From contig CAKUTX010000004.1 in the NCBI GenBank assembly GCA_934692485.1, positions 62,001-126,000 on the forward strand: a stretch of DNA of 64,000 nucleotides, written 5' to 3'. Below the pieces are notes generated by a model. It ran no database searches and was not told where the DNA came from. It saw nothing but the letters and a program-made list of their open reading frames with translations. A program made the position numbers and the translations under genes. This document shows, piece by piece, positions 9,089 through 17,878 of this stretch (the stretch's first letter is position 1; every line of letters starts with the position of its first letter). The stretch is from an uncultured Candidatus Melainabacteria bacterium (lineage in GTDB: Bacteria; Cyanobacteriota; Vampirovibrionia; Gastranaerophilales; Gastranaerophilaceae).

Positions 9089-10480
9089 CTATTCGCCTTT
9101 TCTATAAGCCACAAAAGCAAATGTTAAGCATATTAAGCCAAACAAAATTCCAAAAGCCATTGTTGTCCTGTATGAATACAAAAATGCTGTTTCATAAATT
9201 TTTCCGTTTTCGATAAATAAATGTCTAAAAGTTTCAAACAACGTAATTGTTACAGCGACACCAAGAATATTTCCCAAATTTCTTGCTAACGCTAAAATTC
9301 CTGATGCAAGACCTAATTCCCCACTATCAACACTTGTCATAATTGCGTTATTTGAAGGAGATTGAAACAACCCGTTTCCTATTCCCATAATTCCAGAAGC
9401 AAGTACAATTTGCCACATTGTTGCGCTTTTATCATAAATTGTAAACATTAACAGGGCAATACAATATGTAGTCGGTCCTAATCTTGTTAATATTTTACTG
9501 CCATATTTGCCTGAAAGTCGACCGGCAATTGGAGCAGTAATCGACAATGTTAAAGAATAAGGAAGTATTAACAAACCTGTTACGAGAGCATTATGCTTTT
9601 GAATTTCTTGTAAAAAGAACGGTAGCAGGATACTGTTTGTATACATTGCCATATATGAAGTCATTACAGCCAAATTTCCGAATGTAAACGGTTTTATTTT
9701 AAACATCGAAAAATTAATTAATGGATAATTTATCTTATGGTCCCGAATGTAAAACAATGCTCCGAATATCAATGTAATAATTCCAAGAACAACTATTCTA
9801 AGAGAATTCCACCCCCAACTATGTCCCTCTGATATTGCTAATAACAAAGCAAATAAACTTACCGTGAAATAGAAAAATCCCCTATAATCAAATTTAAAAT
9901 TCTTTATGTCTGTTTTTACACTACGCGGCAACATTCTGTATGAATAAATCACTCCAAAAATCGCAACAATTACACATGGCGCAAAAACAGAGTGCCATCC
10001 AAAGTAATTAATTAAAATTCCACCTAAAGCCGGCCCACTCATTCCACCAAGTGCGACAATACAGCCATTTAAGCCAAGAGCTTTACCTCTGCGTTCTTTT
10101 TTAAAAATTGATGCTATAATAGCTTGTCCGTTTGACAAAAGTATAGATGCACCAATTGCCTCTATGCATCTATATGCTATCAACAATGGAAAAGTTGGAG
10201 CTGTTGTGTTTAAAAAGGCACCAATTCCAAACAATAAAAAACCGACAGTATATAATTTATTTTTAGGGAAAATATCTCCTAATTTTCCAAAAAACGGCAA
10301 AAAAACTGTTAAAATAAGCATGTACGCAATCATTACCCATTGAATTTGCCCCATTGTAACGTGCAAGTCACATGCCATAGGGTAAAGAGCAAGATTTACA
10401 GTTGTAGAATCAAGCATTGCGATAAAATTACCGACTGCAGTGATTACAAACATTGTCCATTTTAGTTTTTTATGACTCAT
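9089..10480 (-). CDS. MFS transporter, DHA2 (EmrB/QacA-like) drug:H+ antiporter
   Basis: Inner-membrane major facilitator of 463 aa with about 14 hydrophobic segments. Seen: DHA2-type N terminus with LDSTTVNLALYPM in span 1, QWVMIAYMLILTVFLP in span 2, the motif-A loop GKLGDIFPKNK, and the antiporter motif-C-like GPALGGILINYFGWHSVF. Likely exports toxic or amphiphilic compounds; substrate cannot be told. It sits alone upstream of typA with no adjacent EmrA-like partner or regulator. Confidence 0.88.
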   Translation of the reverse strand: MSHKKLKWTMFVITAVGNFIAMLDSTTVNLALYPMACDLHVTMGQIQWVMIAYMLILTVFLPFFGKLGDIFPKNKLYTVGFLLFGIGAFLNTTAPTFPLLIAYRCIEAIGASILLSNGQAIIASIFKKERRGKALGLNGCIVALGGMSGPALGGILINYFGWHSVFAPCVIVAIFGVIYSYRMLPRSVKTDIKNFKFDYRGFFYFTVSLFALLLAISEGHSWGWNSLRIVVLGIITLIFGALFYIRDHKINYPLINFSMFKIKPFTFGNLAVMTSYMAMYTNSILLPFFLQEIQKHNALVTGLLILPYSLTLSITAPIAGRLSGKYGSKILTRLGPTTYCIALLMFTIYDKSATMWQIVLASGIMGIGNGLFQSPSNNAIMTSVDSGELGLASGILALARNLGNILGVAVTITLFETFRHLFIENGKIYETAFLYSYRTTMAFGILFGLICLTFAFVAYRKGE

Positions 10481-10640
10481 AGGATTATTTTAACATGAAG
10501 ACTAATAAAAATGAATGCTATGTTTTAGTACAATCGTGATAACAAATATTATAAATATTTCTTAACATTATTTATGATATTGTCAATTTTAATAATTCAC
10601 AAGTTTTGAGCAAATTGTAATAAAGTGTGAAAGGATTTAT

Positions 10641-11129
10641 ATGAACTCAATTAACAATCATCAAAATTCAAGTTTGGCATTCCAAGCAAAATTCCAAAAA
10701 TTACCGGGGAAGATAAAAGCGCAAAAAATGTTAGAAGACTTTTCTGTACCTAGCCCATGGGCTAAAGGAGAGGTCTTAAAAGGTCAAAAAGGTGATTCTT
10801 TGGTAACGAACTTATTAAATGGAGAACAATATCCAATTCAACCGGAAGTATTGGCGCAAAAATATGAACACGTGTCTGGTGATGTTTTCCAAACCAGAAT
10901 GGACAAACCTGTTTATATTGAAGCAGATTTACCAAAAGGAGAAGAAATTATTTCTAGAGAGGGTGTTGAAAAAACATCTCATAATGGTATGCCTGCAATG
11001 GAAGCTATTGATGGGGCTGGTAAACCTTATCCTATTCCGGGAGACTATTTCTTGAAAGCTTATGCTGCAGTGGATGAGGCTGGTCAAAAAATTATAGAAA
11101 GTTTGAAAAGTTTAATGCCAAAATCATAG
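10641..11129 (+). CDS. hypothetical protein with N-terminal SLAFQAKF tag (162 aa)
   Basis: Not recognised. Soluble, no signal peptide or membrane span. The start has a usable Shine-Dalgarno (AAAGGATTTAT-ATG). After a polar, asparagine-rich N terminus comes SLAFQAKF (residues 11-18), one of several short phenylalanine-centred N-terminal motifs repeated among orphan proteins of this window. The rest is Gly/Pro/Lys rich, suggesting a small beta-rich fold. Monocistronic, followed by a shared bidirectional terminator. Confidence 0.65.
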   Translation: MNSINNHQNSSLAFQAKFQKLPGKIKAQKMLEDFSVPSPWAKGEVLKGQKGDSLVTNLLNGEQYPIQPEVLAQKYEHVSGDVFQTRMDKPVYIEADLPKGEEIISREGVEKTSHNGMPAMEAIDGAGKPYPIPGDYFLKAYAAVDEAGQKIIESLKSLMPKS

Positions 11130-11153
11130 TGCAATGATTAAATTAAGTTAGTT

Positions 11154-11180
11154 AAAAGCTCCAACTAAGTTGGAGCTTTT
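11154..11180. terminator. bidirectional Rho-independent terminator
   Basis: Perfect 12-bp stem AAAAGCTCCAAC/GTTGGAGCTTTT with a TAA loop, flanked by A on one side and T on the other. It separates the convergent 162-aa gene and glmU. Confidence 0.92.
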
Positions 11181-11191
11181 TAGTTATACAC

Positions 11192-12469
11192 TTATTTTTT
11201 CTTCACCCAACCTTCAATAATTCTCAAAGGAGCTCTTGTTAAGCCCAAAGCCCATTCTCCGATATTTTTTGTAATTACGCTACCAGCTCCGATGTTTGTA
11301 CCTTCTCCAATTTCAACAGGGGCTACAAGCACGGTATTCGAGCCTATTTTAACATTGTCTTTAAGAATTGTTTTACTTTTCTTTTTGCTAATCGGGTCGT
11401 AGTTTGCGGTAATTGTTCCTGCACCGATATTTATGTTGGAACCCAGTTCAGAATCTCCGATATAACTCAAATGTCCAGCATTTGTGTTATGTCCGATTTT
11501 TGCTTTTTTTACTTCTACAAAATTTCCGATTTTACAATTGTCATCTATTTCAACATCTCCTCTAAGATGTGCACAAGGTCCGATTTTGCAGTTTTTACCG
11601 ATTTTATTTTTACCTTCAATATATGTAGAAGGATAAATAATTGTATCTGCTCCGATTTCAGTGTCTTCAGAAATCCATGTTGAAGACGGATCTACGATAG
11701 TAACCCCTTCTACCATCAAATCATGCAATTTTCGCTGATTAATTATTTTTGTTGCTTCAGCCAGGTTAAGTCGAGAATTTATCCCATAAATTTCATCACT
11801 GTTTTCTAAAATATAAGCATTAACATTTAGAGAATTTTTCTTACCCCAAGCAATAATATCCGTTAAATAATACTCTCCTTGCGCGTTATTACTTGTTAAT
11901 TGAGAAAATGCTGGTTTGATTTTTGACCAATTTAAGCAATAAATTCCAGCATTAACTTCTTTTACGGCTTTTTGTTCAGGAGTTGCATCTTTTTCTTCAA
12001 CAATACATTTTAAAGAATTATTGCTTTCTCGAATAATTCTTCCATAATTTGTAGGGTTTTCAAAAATAGTACTCATAACAGTTAAATCAGAATTATTAGA
12101 ATTGTGATATTCTACAAACTCTTTCAAAGTTTTTTCTGTAATAAGCGGAGTATCTCCACATAAGATAATAACTTGTCCATCAAAATTATCTAAAGCTGGG
12201 CAAACCATTGATACAGCATGACCTGTTCCCAGTTGAGGGGTTTGCAAAACTGTTTTTGCATTAAAACCTGTCTTATTAACATATTCTGTAACTTCTTCCG
12301 CATGATGTCCTACAATTACAAAAAATTCATTTGCAACATTTTTTACATTATCCAGTACGTACCCCAACAACGGTTTACCAAAAATTTCGTGCAAAACTTT
12401 TGGGGTATTTGACTTCATTCTTGTACCTTTGCCGGCTGCAAGAATTACAGCTTTAATATTTTTATCCAT
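11192..12469 (-). CDS. glmU: bifunctional GlcNAc-1-P uridyltransferase / GlcN-1-P acetyltransferase
   Basis: Makes UDP-GlcNAc for peptidoglycan and LPS. N-terminal pyrophosphorylase: LAAGKGTRMKS (residues 10-20), CGDTPLI. C-terminal left-handed beta-helix of hexapeptide repeats with the acetyltransferase site region GHNTNAGHLSYIGDSELG and NIGAGTITANYD. At 425 aa it is about 30 residues shorter than the E. coli enzyme, mainly in linkers and the C-terminal tail. Only 26 bases separate it from tatD upstream, so it is probably the last gene of the glycosyltransferase-tatD-glmU operon. Confidence 0.95.
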   Translation of the reverse strand: MDKNIKAVILAAGKGTRMKSNTPKVLHEIFGKPLLGYVLDNVKNVANEFFVIVGHHAEEVTEYVNKTGFNAKTVLQTPQLGTGHAVSMVCPALDNFDGQVIILCGDTPLITEKTLKEFVEYHNSNNSDLTVMSTIFENPTNYGRIIRESNNSLKCIVEEKDATPEQKAVKEVNAGIYCLNWSKIKPAFSQLTSNNAQGEYYLTDIIAWGKKNSLNVNAYILENSDEIYGINSRLNLAEATKIINQRKLHDLMVEGVTIVDPSSTWISEDTEIGADTIIYPSTYIEGKNKIGKNCKIGPCAHLRGDVEIDDNCKIGNFVEVKKAKIGHNTNAGHLSYIGDSELGSNINIGAGTITANYDPISKKKSKTILKDNVKIGSNTVLVAPVEIGEGTNIGAGSVITKNIGEWALGLTRAPLRIIEGWVKKK

Positions 12470-12495
12470 ATCTATCTCCTTAATTCGTAGTTCTA

Positions 12496-13251
12496 TTATA
12501 CCCCAAAAACAATCTTTGCGTTTTGGGTTGTAACTTTGTCAATCTCCTCAAAAGAAAGCTCTTTAATTTTTGCAATTTCTTCTGCAACATATTTTACATA
12601 AGCCGGTTGATTAGTTGTACCTCTAAAAGGGACAGGTGTAAGATATGGAGCGTCTGTTTCCAAAAGAAGTTTGTCCAACGGGACTTCTTTTGCGACTTCT
12701 TTTGCTTTAACTGCATTTTTAAAAGTTACAACTCCACCGAGAGCAATGTACCATCCTTGTTTTATACATTCCTTCATAAATTCAACACTACCCGAAAAAC
12801 AGTGCATTATTATGGTTGAATTTTTGTTGTGCTGAGTTAAAATATCGAAAGTATCTTTATGAGCCTCTCTGTCGTGAACAGATATTGGCAAATTAAGAAT
12901 ATTTGCCAGTTCCACTTGTTTAATAAAAACTTCTTTTTGCAACTCATTAAAACTTTTATCCCAGTAGTAATCCAAACCGATTTCTCCAATTCCGACGATT
13001 TTTTTATTTTCAGAGTATTTAGTGATTTTCTCAAGCAAATCATCACTCCAATCCTTTGCTTCAGACGGGTGAATTCCTAAAAGACCATATGTGTTGTCGT
13101 ATTTTTGTACAAAATTAAAAACATCATCAATATCTGCAACAGAGGCCGCTGGAACAATTAATTTTTCAACCCCGTTATCGCTCACATTCTTGAATATTTC
13201 TTCTAGCGGAATATCTTCAATCATATTTATATGCGTATGTGTATCTATCAT
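12496..13251 (-). CDS. tatD: TatD-family metal-dependent hydrolase
   Basis: Amidohydrolase-fold phosphodiesterase/3'-5' exonuclease (also YcfH-like). 251 aa, usual length. Seen: N-terminal metal site DTHTHIN, GEIGLDYY, the second metal His motifs SVHDREAHKD and IMHCFSGS, and LLETDAPYLTPVPFRG. It lies between a GT2 gene (34 bases) and glmU in the same direction. Conserved housekeeping gene; the exact in vivo substrate is not decided by sequence. Confidence 0.93.
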   Translation of the reverse strand: MIDTHTHINMIEDIPLEEIFKNVSDNGVEKLIVPAASVADIDDVFNFVQKYDNTYGLLGIHPSEAKDWSDDLLEKITKYSENKKIVGIGEIGLDYYWDKSFNELQKEVFIKQVELANILNLPISVHDREAHKDTFDILTQHNKNSTIIMHCFSGSVEFMKECIKQGWYIALGGVVTFKNAVKAKEVAKEVPLDKLLLETDAPYLTPVPFRGTTNQPAYVKYVAEEIAKIKELSFEEIDKVTTQNAKIVFGV

Positions 13252-13285
13252 TTTTTTTACGTACTTTCTTTGAAACTAATTGTAT

Positions 13286-14083
13286 TTAAAAATTTTTAAA
13301 AAATTTACGTACAAGAAATAACATAAATTTTAACGGATTTTTGCTTTGCAACAATTTGTTTGATTTTTGTTTAAACAACCTAAAAGTATTGCGTTCATCT
13401 TCCTCTGACTTGTTATTGTACGAATCTTTATGAATTCGCCAAAACGTTAACTTTTTATTGATAAAATCAATCGGATAGTCAAACACTATTTGCCTATATA
13501 CCCAATAATCAAACCACGCCGAAATAATCGGATTTAGGTTACATTTTTCAAGCTCTGACTTTTTTATGCAAACACAAGATAAAGTTGGGATAATATTATA
13601 TTTATACATATAATAAAATTGTTTATTTGTATTGCTTTTATTGCTTAATATTTTAGTAATTTTTTCAATATATTCATCCGCACTTTTTTCGCCAATTGTT
13701 TGAATTGCATTACATAACAACACCGTTTTATTGTTCTGTTGAATATATTTTTCCTTTTCCATTAAATAATCTGCATGCCAGTAATCATCACTTTCTAAAA
13801 AAGTAATATATTCTCCTTTTGCTTCAGAGAGAGCTAATTTAATACTTGCAACTATACCTTTATTTTCATTATTCTCATGTTGATAAAGCTTAAAATTTTC
13901 GAATTTTTCAGTATACTGTTTGATAATACTAACAGAATTGTCTTTTGAACCGTCATCGACAATTATAACTTCGTAATTTTTATATGTTTGATTAACTATT
14001 GAATTTAATGTTTGACCTATAAATTTTTCATAATTGTAACTTGTTACAAGTATAGAAAAAAATATTTGTGTTTTATTTTCCAT
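13286..14083 (-). CDS. family 2 glycosyltransferase
   Basis: GT-A fold sugar transferase of 265 aa. Seen: N-terminal FSILVTSYNYEKFIGQTLNS, the nucleotide-binding IVDDGSKDNS, and the metal-binding LESDDYWHADYL. No membrane spans, so a cytosolic enzyme acting at the inner face. The start overlaps the preceding glycosyltransferase by 11 bases. Third gene of a leftward surface-polysaccharide cluster; donor and acceptor unknown. Confidence 0.88.
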   Translation of the reverse strand: MENKTQIFFSILVTSYNYEKFIGQTLNSIVNQTYKNYEVIIVDDGSKDNSVSIIKQYTEKFENFKLYQHENNENKGIVASIKLALSEAKGEYITFLESDDYWHADYLMEKEKYIQQNNKTVLLCNAIQTIGEKSADEYIEKITKILSNKSNTNKQFYYMYKYNIIPTLSCVCIKKSELEKCNLNPIISAWFDYWVYRQIVFDYPIDFINKKLTFWRIHKDSYNNKSEEDERNTFRLFKQKSNKLLQSKNPLKFMLFLVRKFFKNF

Positions 14084-16259
14084 TATACCTAACCTTCATC
14101 TTAATTCTTACACCAAAAAAAGAAATACAAATTCGTTTATATTGGTAATTTAGATATTTTGTACTAATAGAAAATAATTTTTTCGTTTTTTGTTTTTTAA
14201 CAGATTTTGGCCAAATAGAATTAAAAGGCATATTTTGAGCTACTAAAGTTTTCCATTTATTCCATATTATATCTTCCGTATAATTTTTCATTTCAGCTTG
14301 AGCATTTTGCCCCAATAATTTTCTTTTATCTTTTGATAATATTAATTCTTCAATTTTTTCGGCTAAATTTTGAATATCATCTTCTGCCAACAACCCCGAG
14401 TAATTATGTTTAATTACTTCATTCGTACCATCACAACAAGTGAGCCCTATACATGGAATCCCCATACTCATTGCCTCACCAAGAACTAGTGGCCAACCTT
14501 CACATAAACTTGGTAAAACAAAAATGTCAGTTTGTTTTAATTTATCACATATTTGTTTTGTAGAGCCTTTTAAAAACGCTTTATCTTCTATGTTTAATTT
14601 TTTTATTAATTTTAAATATTTTTCTTTATTTGGACCAGTTCCATAAAGTTCTAGTGTCCAATCCGGATACTTATCAGAAATTTGCGCAAAAGCATTAATC
14701 AACAAATCCTGATGTTTTCTATCATTCAAAGTTGCAACACAAGTAATTTTATGAAATTCTTTTTTATCATAATCAATTGTAAAATCTATATAAGGAGCAA
14801 TATTAGCAATTGTTTCAACAGTTCCTTTAAAACTATCAGGAATTGTGGATTTGTATGAGTTTAACAATACTTGTACGACATCCGCATTTTTGTAGCAATC
14901 CTTAAAAAGAGCATTTAATCGTTCATCACGATAAGTAATTTTATTTGTATAATCATTTATAGGATTTCCATGAACAGTCAGGATAATTGGAACATTATAT
15001 TCTTTTTTGTACGAAATTTCCAATAAAGTCGGAAGTGAAAAACTAATTATTATATCAGGTTTCGTTTTGTTAATAAATTTGTTCCATAATTTATTTTTAT
15101 ACTTTAAATCAAAAATATACTTTTCATACTTTTTCTTTATAATCCGTTGGAATACTTTTATCAAATCTATTTTTTTATAACAATTTGAAAATGTAATATT
15201 TTTACTTAATTCAAAAAACGGTTTTCCTTTTTTCTTATCCATTGTCGCAACACAAACAGATGCCCCTGAATTTGAAAAAACATTTGCCATATTGCAAAGG
15301 ACATGTTCTACACCACCCTGTCCATTTATCAGATTTCGATTTTCAACAATTAAGATTTTTTTATTTGCTAATTTTCTATAAATTTTGTAATTTTCGTAAT
15401 TGTTTGGCAATAAAAACAGTCTAAACCTGTCATCAAATTTTTGAATATTGTTATTTTCCAGCAAATTATTTCTGTTTATAAAATCATGAATTATATTATA
15501 TAAATTAAAACATTGCTCATCAGAAAAATCAGTATTACATAGTCTAGAATAAGGTTCTTCTTTAATAAAATCTAAAACGTGAATTTTGTTTTTTGCTATA
15601 TTATTATACTTTTTATAAAATTCTTCAAGCACATTAAGCCACTTCGGAATATCTTTATATACTTTATTTACATCGATGTTATGTTCACTCGATTGTAAAT
15701 TTTCTCTATAATTATATTTTGCATTAGGGCATTTTCCGATATTATCTACTAAAGCAAGTAATTTGTGAGTAAACAATCCATCTTCACATGGTTGAAATCC
15801 TTCCTGAAATCTTACATCAGGATATTTATCTAAAACTTCTCTTTTTACAACCATTCCCCAAGTTGGAAGCGTACCAATCCTTTTAATATCACGTTTGCTA
15901 AAATATTTACCAACAACTATTAAGTCGTATTCTTTTTTTGTTAAAACAATATTAATTTTTTTAATAAAATCTTTTTCAATTGTGTCATCAGAATCGGCAC
16001 AAAAAATATATTCTCCCACAGCCTGTGCTATACCAAAATTTCTTGCAACTGCAACACCCTGATTTTCTTGAGAAAAATATTTTACTCTTTTATCTTTATT
16101 CTGATATTCCAAACATATTTGCTCTGAATTATCAGGCGACCCGTCATTTATTAAAATCAATTCAAAATCTTTAAATGTTTGATTTAAAATACTTTCAATA
16201 CATTCTCTTAAATACATTTCAACATTGTATATAGGAACAATTATAGAATATTTAGGCAT
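14073..16259 (-). CDS. GT2-GT4 fused glycosyltransferase (728 aa)
   Basis: Two transferase modules in one chain. Residues 1 to about 230 are a GT2 domain (YSIIVPIYNVEMYLRECIES, LINDGSPDNSEQ, CADSDDTIEKD). From about residue 303 a GT4/GT-B domain begins (KILIVENRNLINGQGGVEH) and carries TCVATLNDRKHQDLLINAF and the donor-site block FVLPSLCEGWPLVLGEAMS. The C terminus ends in a short basic/aromatic motif, ISFFGVRIKMKVRY, similar to the first residues of the next protein upstream. Overlaps both neighbours, indicating translational coupling. Likely adds two successive sugars to a surface glycan (inference). Confidence 0.85.
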   Translation of the reverse strand: MPKYSIIVPIYNVEMYLRECIESILNQTFKDFELILINDGSPDNSEQICLEYQNKDKRVKYFSQENQGVAVARNFGIAQAVGEYIFCADSDDTIEKDFIKKINIVLTKKEYDLIVVGKYFSKRDIKRIGTLPTWGMVVKREVLDKYPDVRFQEGFQPCEDGLFTHKLLALVDNIGKCPNAKYNYRENLQSSEHNIDVNKVYKDIPKWLNVLEEFYKKYNNIAKNKIHVLDFIKEEPYSRLCNTDFSDEQCFNLYNIIHDFINRNNLLENNNIQKFDDRFRLFLLPNNYENYKIYRKLANKKILIVENRNLINGQGGVEHVLCNMANVFSNSGASVCVATMDKKKGKPFFELSKNITFSNCYKKIDLIKVFQRIIKKKYEKYIFDLKYKNKLWNKFINKTKPDIIISFSLPTLLEISYKKEYNVPIILTVHGNPINDYTNKITYRDERLNALFKDCYKNADVVQVLLNSYKSTIPDSFKGTVETIANIAPYIDFTIDYDKKEFHKITCVATLNDRKHQDLLINAFAQISDKYPDWTLELYGTGPNKEKYLKLIKKLNIEDKAFLKGSTKQICDKLKQTDIFVLPSLCEGWPLVLGEAMSMGIPCIGLTCCDGTNEVIKHNYSGLLAEDDIQNLAEKIEELILSKDKRKLLGQNAQAEMKNYTEDIIWNKWKTLVAQNMPFNSIWPKSVKKQKTKKLFSISTKYLNYQYKRICISFFGVRIKMKVRYNGK

Positions 16260-17388
16260 TCAAAACTCCTCGTAAATTTTCTAAAGATTTTTCTTCTATT
16301 ATTTTAACTTTTTCTTTTAAGCAGTTTTGAAGACTTTCGTAATCATCTTGTTTCATTTCAATAGCTTTAATCATTGAATTTACAAAATTTTGATTTTCAT
16401 TATAAATTATTGCATTTTTTTCCGAAAAATCATATATATCCGCAAAAGTCTTATGTATAATACAAAGTTTTGTAAAGCCATAAATCAATTGAAAACTTCC
16501 ACTGGTGCCCTCTTTTTTGTACCTGTCATGTCCTTTCATATCAGGATCCAACAACGGCAACAAGAAATCCGATTTTTCAATCTCATCAAACATTGTATGA
16601 TAATCAACATTGCCCAATATATTGAAATTGCCTCTTATTTGTTCAGGCAAATTTTCCAGCTCTCCTCGACCAATAATTGTTATCTTAAAGTTTGAATACC
16701 CGTTTTCTTTTAACGATTTGACAGCATCAATAAGTAATGACGAATTTCTTCTATCTTTCGTTAACGCTCCGATTGAGATAAAATTGACGATTTCATTCTT
16801 TTTATGAATATTAACATCGGATTTAAAATAATGGCTATTCACTACAAACGAATCTAAAGCTTTATTTTTTGCAGGATTTGCCAACACTATTTGAATTTCA
16901 GAACTTTCTTTACATCTTTCAATATGGTGCTGTAAATAAATATTAGATTTTTGTCCGCATTTTATTGTTTTATAAATCTCAGAGCAATCAAAATCTGTGT
17001 TATGCAAATATAACCTTTTAGAATTATATATTATCCTATAATATTTACTAAAATCATAATTTTTATAAATTTTATCAAATGTATTTGAATTACATTCAAA
17101 AATCCTTACATTTCTAAGATTAAAATCTTTAAAAACATCTTCAGCAGGATTTCTTGTTAACACATCAACATTATAACCTAAGTCTACACAGTATTTGCAT
17201 AATCCGGGGATTGTTTCATAATGATAGTCATTAAATTCTACAATTAATACTGTTTTATCAGCAACCTTTTTGTCCATAAAAGACTGGTACATTTTTTTAT
17301 CAAAAAAAAGTTTTAGTTTAAATTTAAAACCAAATACATTTATATTTATATGTTTTCTATCCGTATATATTGCCAAAAACTTTGCCAT
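16252..17388 (-). CDS. GT4-like glycosyltransferase (378 aa)
   Basis: Probable GT-B fold transferase and first gene of the leftward glycan operon. The N terminus contains the hydrophobic/basic stretch INVFGFKFKLKLFF, echoing the C-terminal tail of the neighbouring fused enzyme. Donor-domain signals include FISIGALTKDRRNSSLLIDAV and FKITIIGRGELENLPEQI, then LLPLLDPDMKGHDRY where most GT4 enzymes have the ExxxxG loop; the match there is poor, so the subfamily is uncertain. Overlaps the next gene by 8 bases. Confidence 0.75.
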   Translation of the reverse strand: MAKFLAIYTDRKHININVFGFKFKLKLFFDKKMYQSFMDKKVADKTVLIVEFNDYHYETIPGLCKYCVDLGYNVDVLTRNPAEDVFKDFNLRNVRIFECNSNTFDKIYKNYDFSKYYRIIYNSKRLYLHNTDFDCSEIYKTIKCGQKSNIYLQHHIERCKESSEIQIVLANPAKNKALDSFVVNSHYFKSDVNIHKKNEIVNFISIGALTKDRRNSSLLIDAVKSLKENGYSNFKITIIGRGELENLPEQIRGNFNILGNVDYHTMFDEIEKSDFLLPLLDPDMKGHDRYKKEGTSGSFQLIYGFTKLCIIHKTFADIYDFSEKNAIIYNENQNFVNSMIKAIEMKQDDYESLQNCLKEKVKIIEEKSLENLRGVLNA

Positions 17389-17878
17389 TGCTTCCCTTTT
17401 TAAAAATTTTTAAATTTGATAATCGTTGCAAAAACGAATTTAAAATCTCACTATATTATATTTACACTCTCACATTCATTATTTATAAACTAAAAGTACT
17501 AAATCATAATTATGTTGAGTACTCAAGCTCAAAAAAAATTGTATCACAAAGACTCTTTTTGTTTTATAGATTATTTTTTAATTTTACATTTATTAAGATA
17601 TTAGCATATTTTACAAAATGTTTAATAAATTGTATAAGTAGAAGGATAAAATTAAAGATATGCAATGGTTAGTATTTGTGGAAAGGGTTAGTTTTATTAT
17701 GGGGTAAAAAAAAGGATAAAAACGGGTAATTTTGTTAAACATAAAAATTAAAAAATAACGATTACATTTTTGAATAAAAATTTTTTGACACACAACAATT
17801 GTAAAATTCTTAAAGGGAAAAATAAATCGCATTTAATAAAAAATAGCAAAAATTATTTTTTTCGGTTTTAATTTTAAT
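17389..17878. other. 490-base AT-rich divergent intergenic region
   Basis: No supported gene. The only open frame of note (leftward, about 17611-17832) has no start signal and low-complexity AT-derived composition. The region must hold the promoters of the divergent glycosyltransferase operon and the 672-aa gene, but no pair of elements with convincing spacing stands out. Confidence 0.5.

Noticed and set aside
17611..17832. Leftward 73-codon open frame in the 17.4-17.9 kb gap
   Set aside because: Composition reflects AT-rich non-coding DNA and there is no ribosome site.
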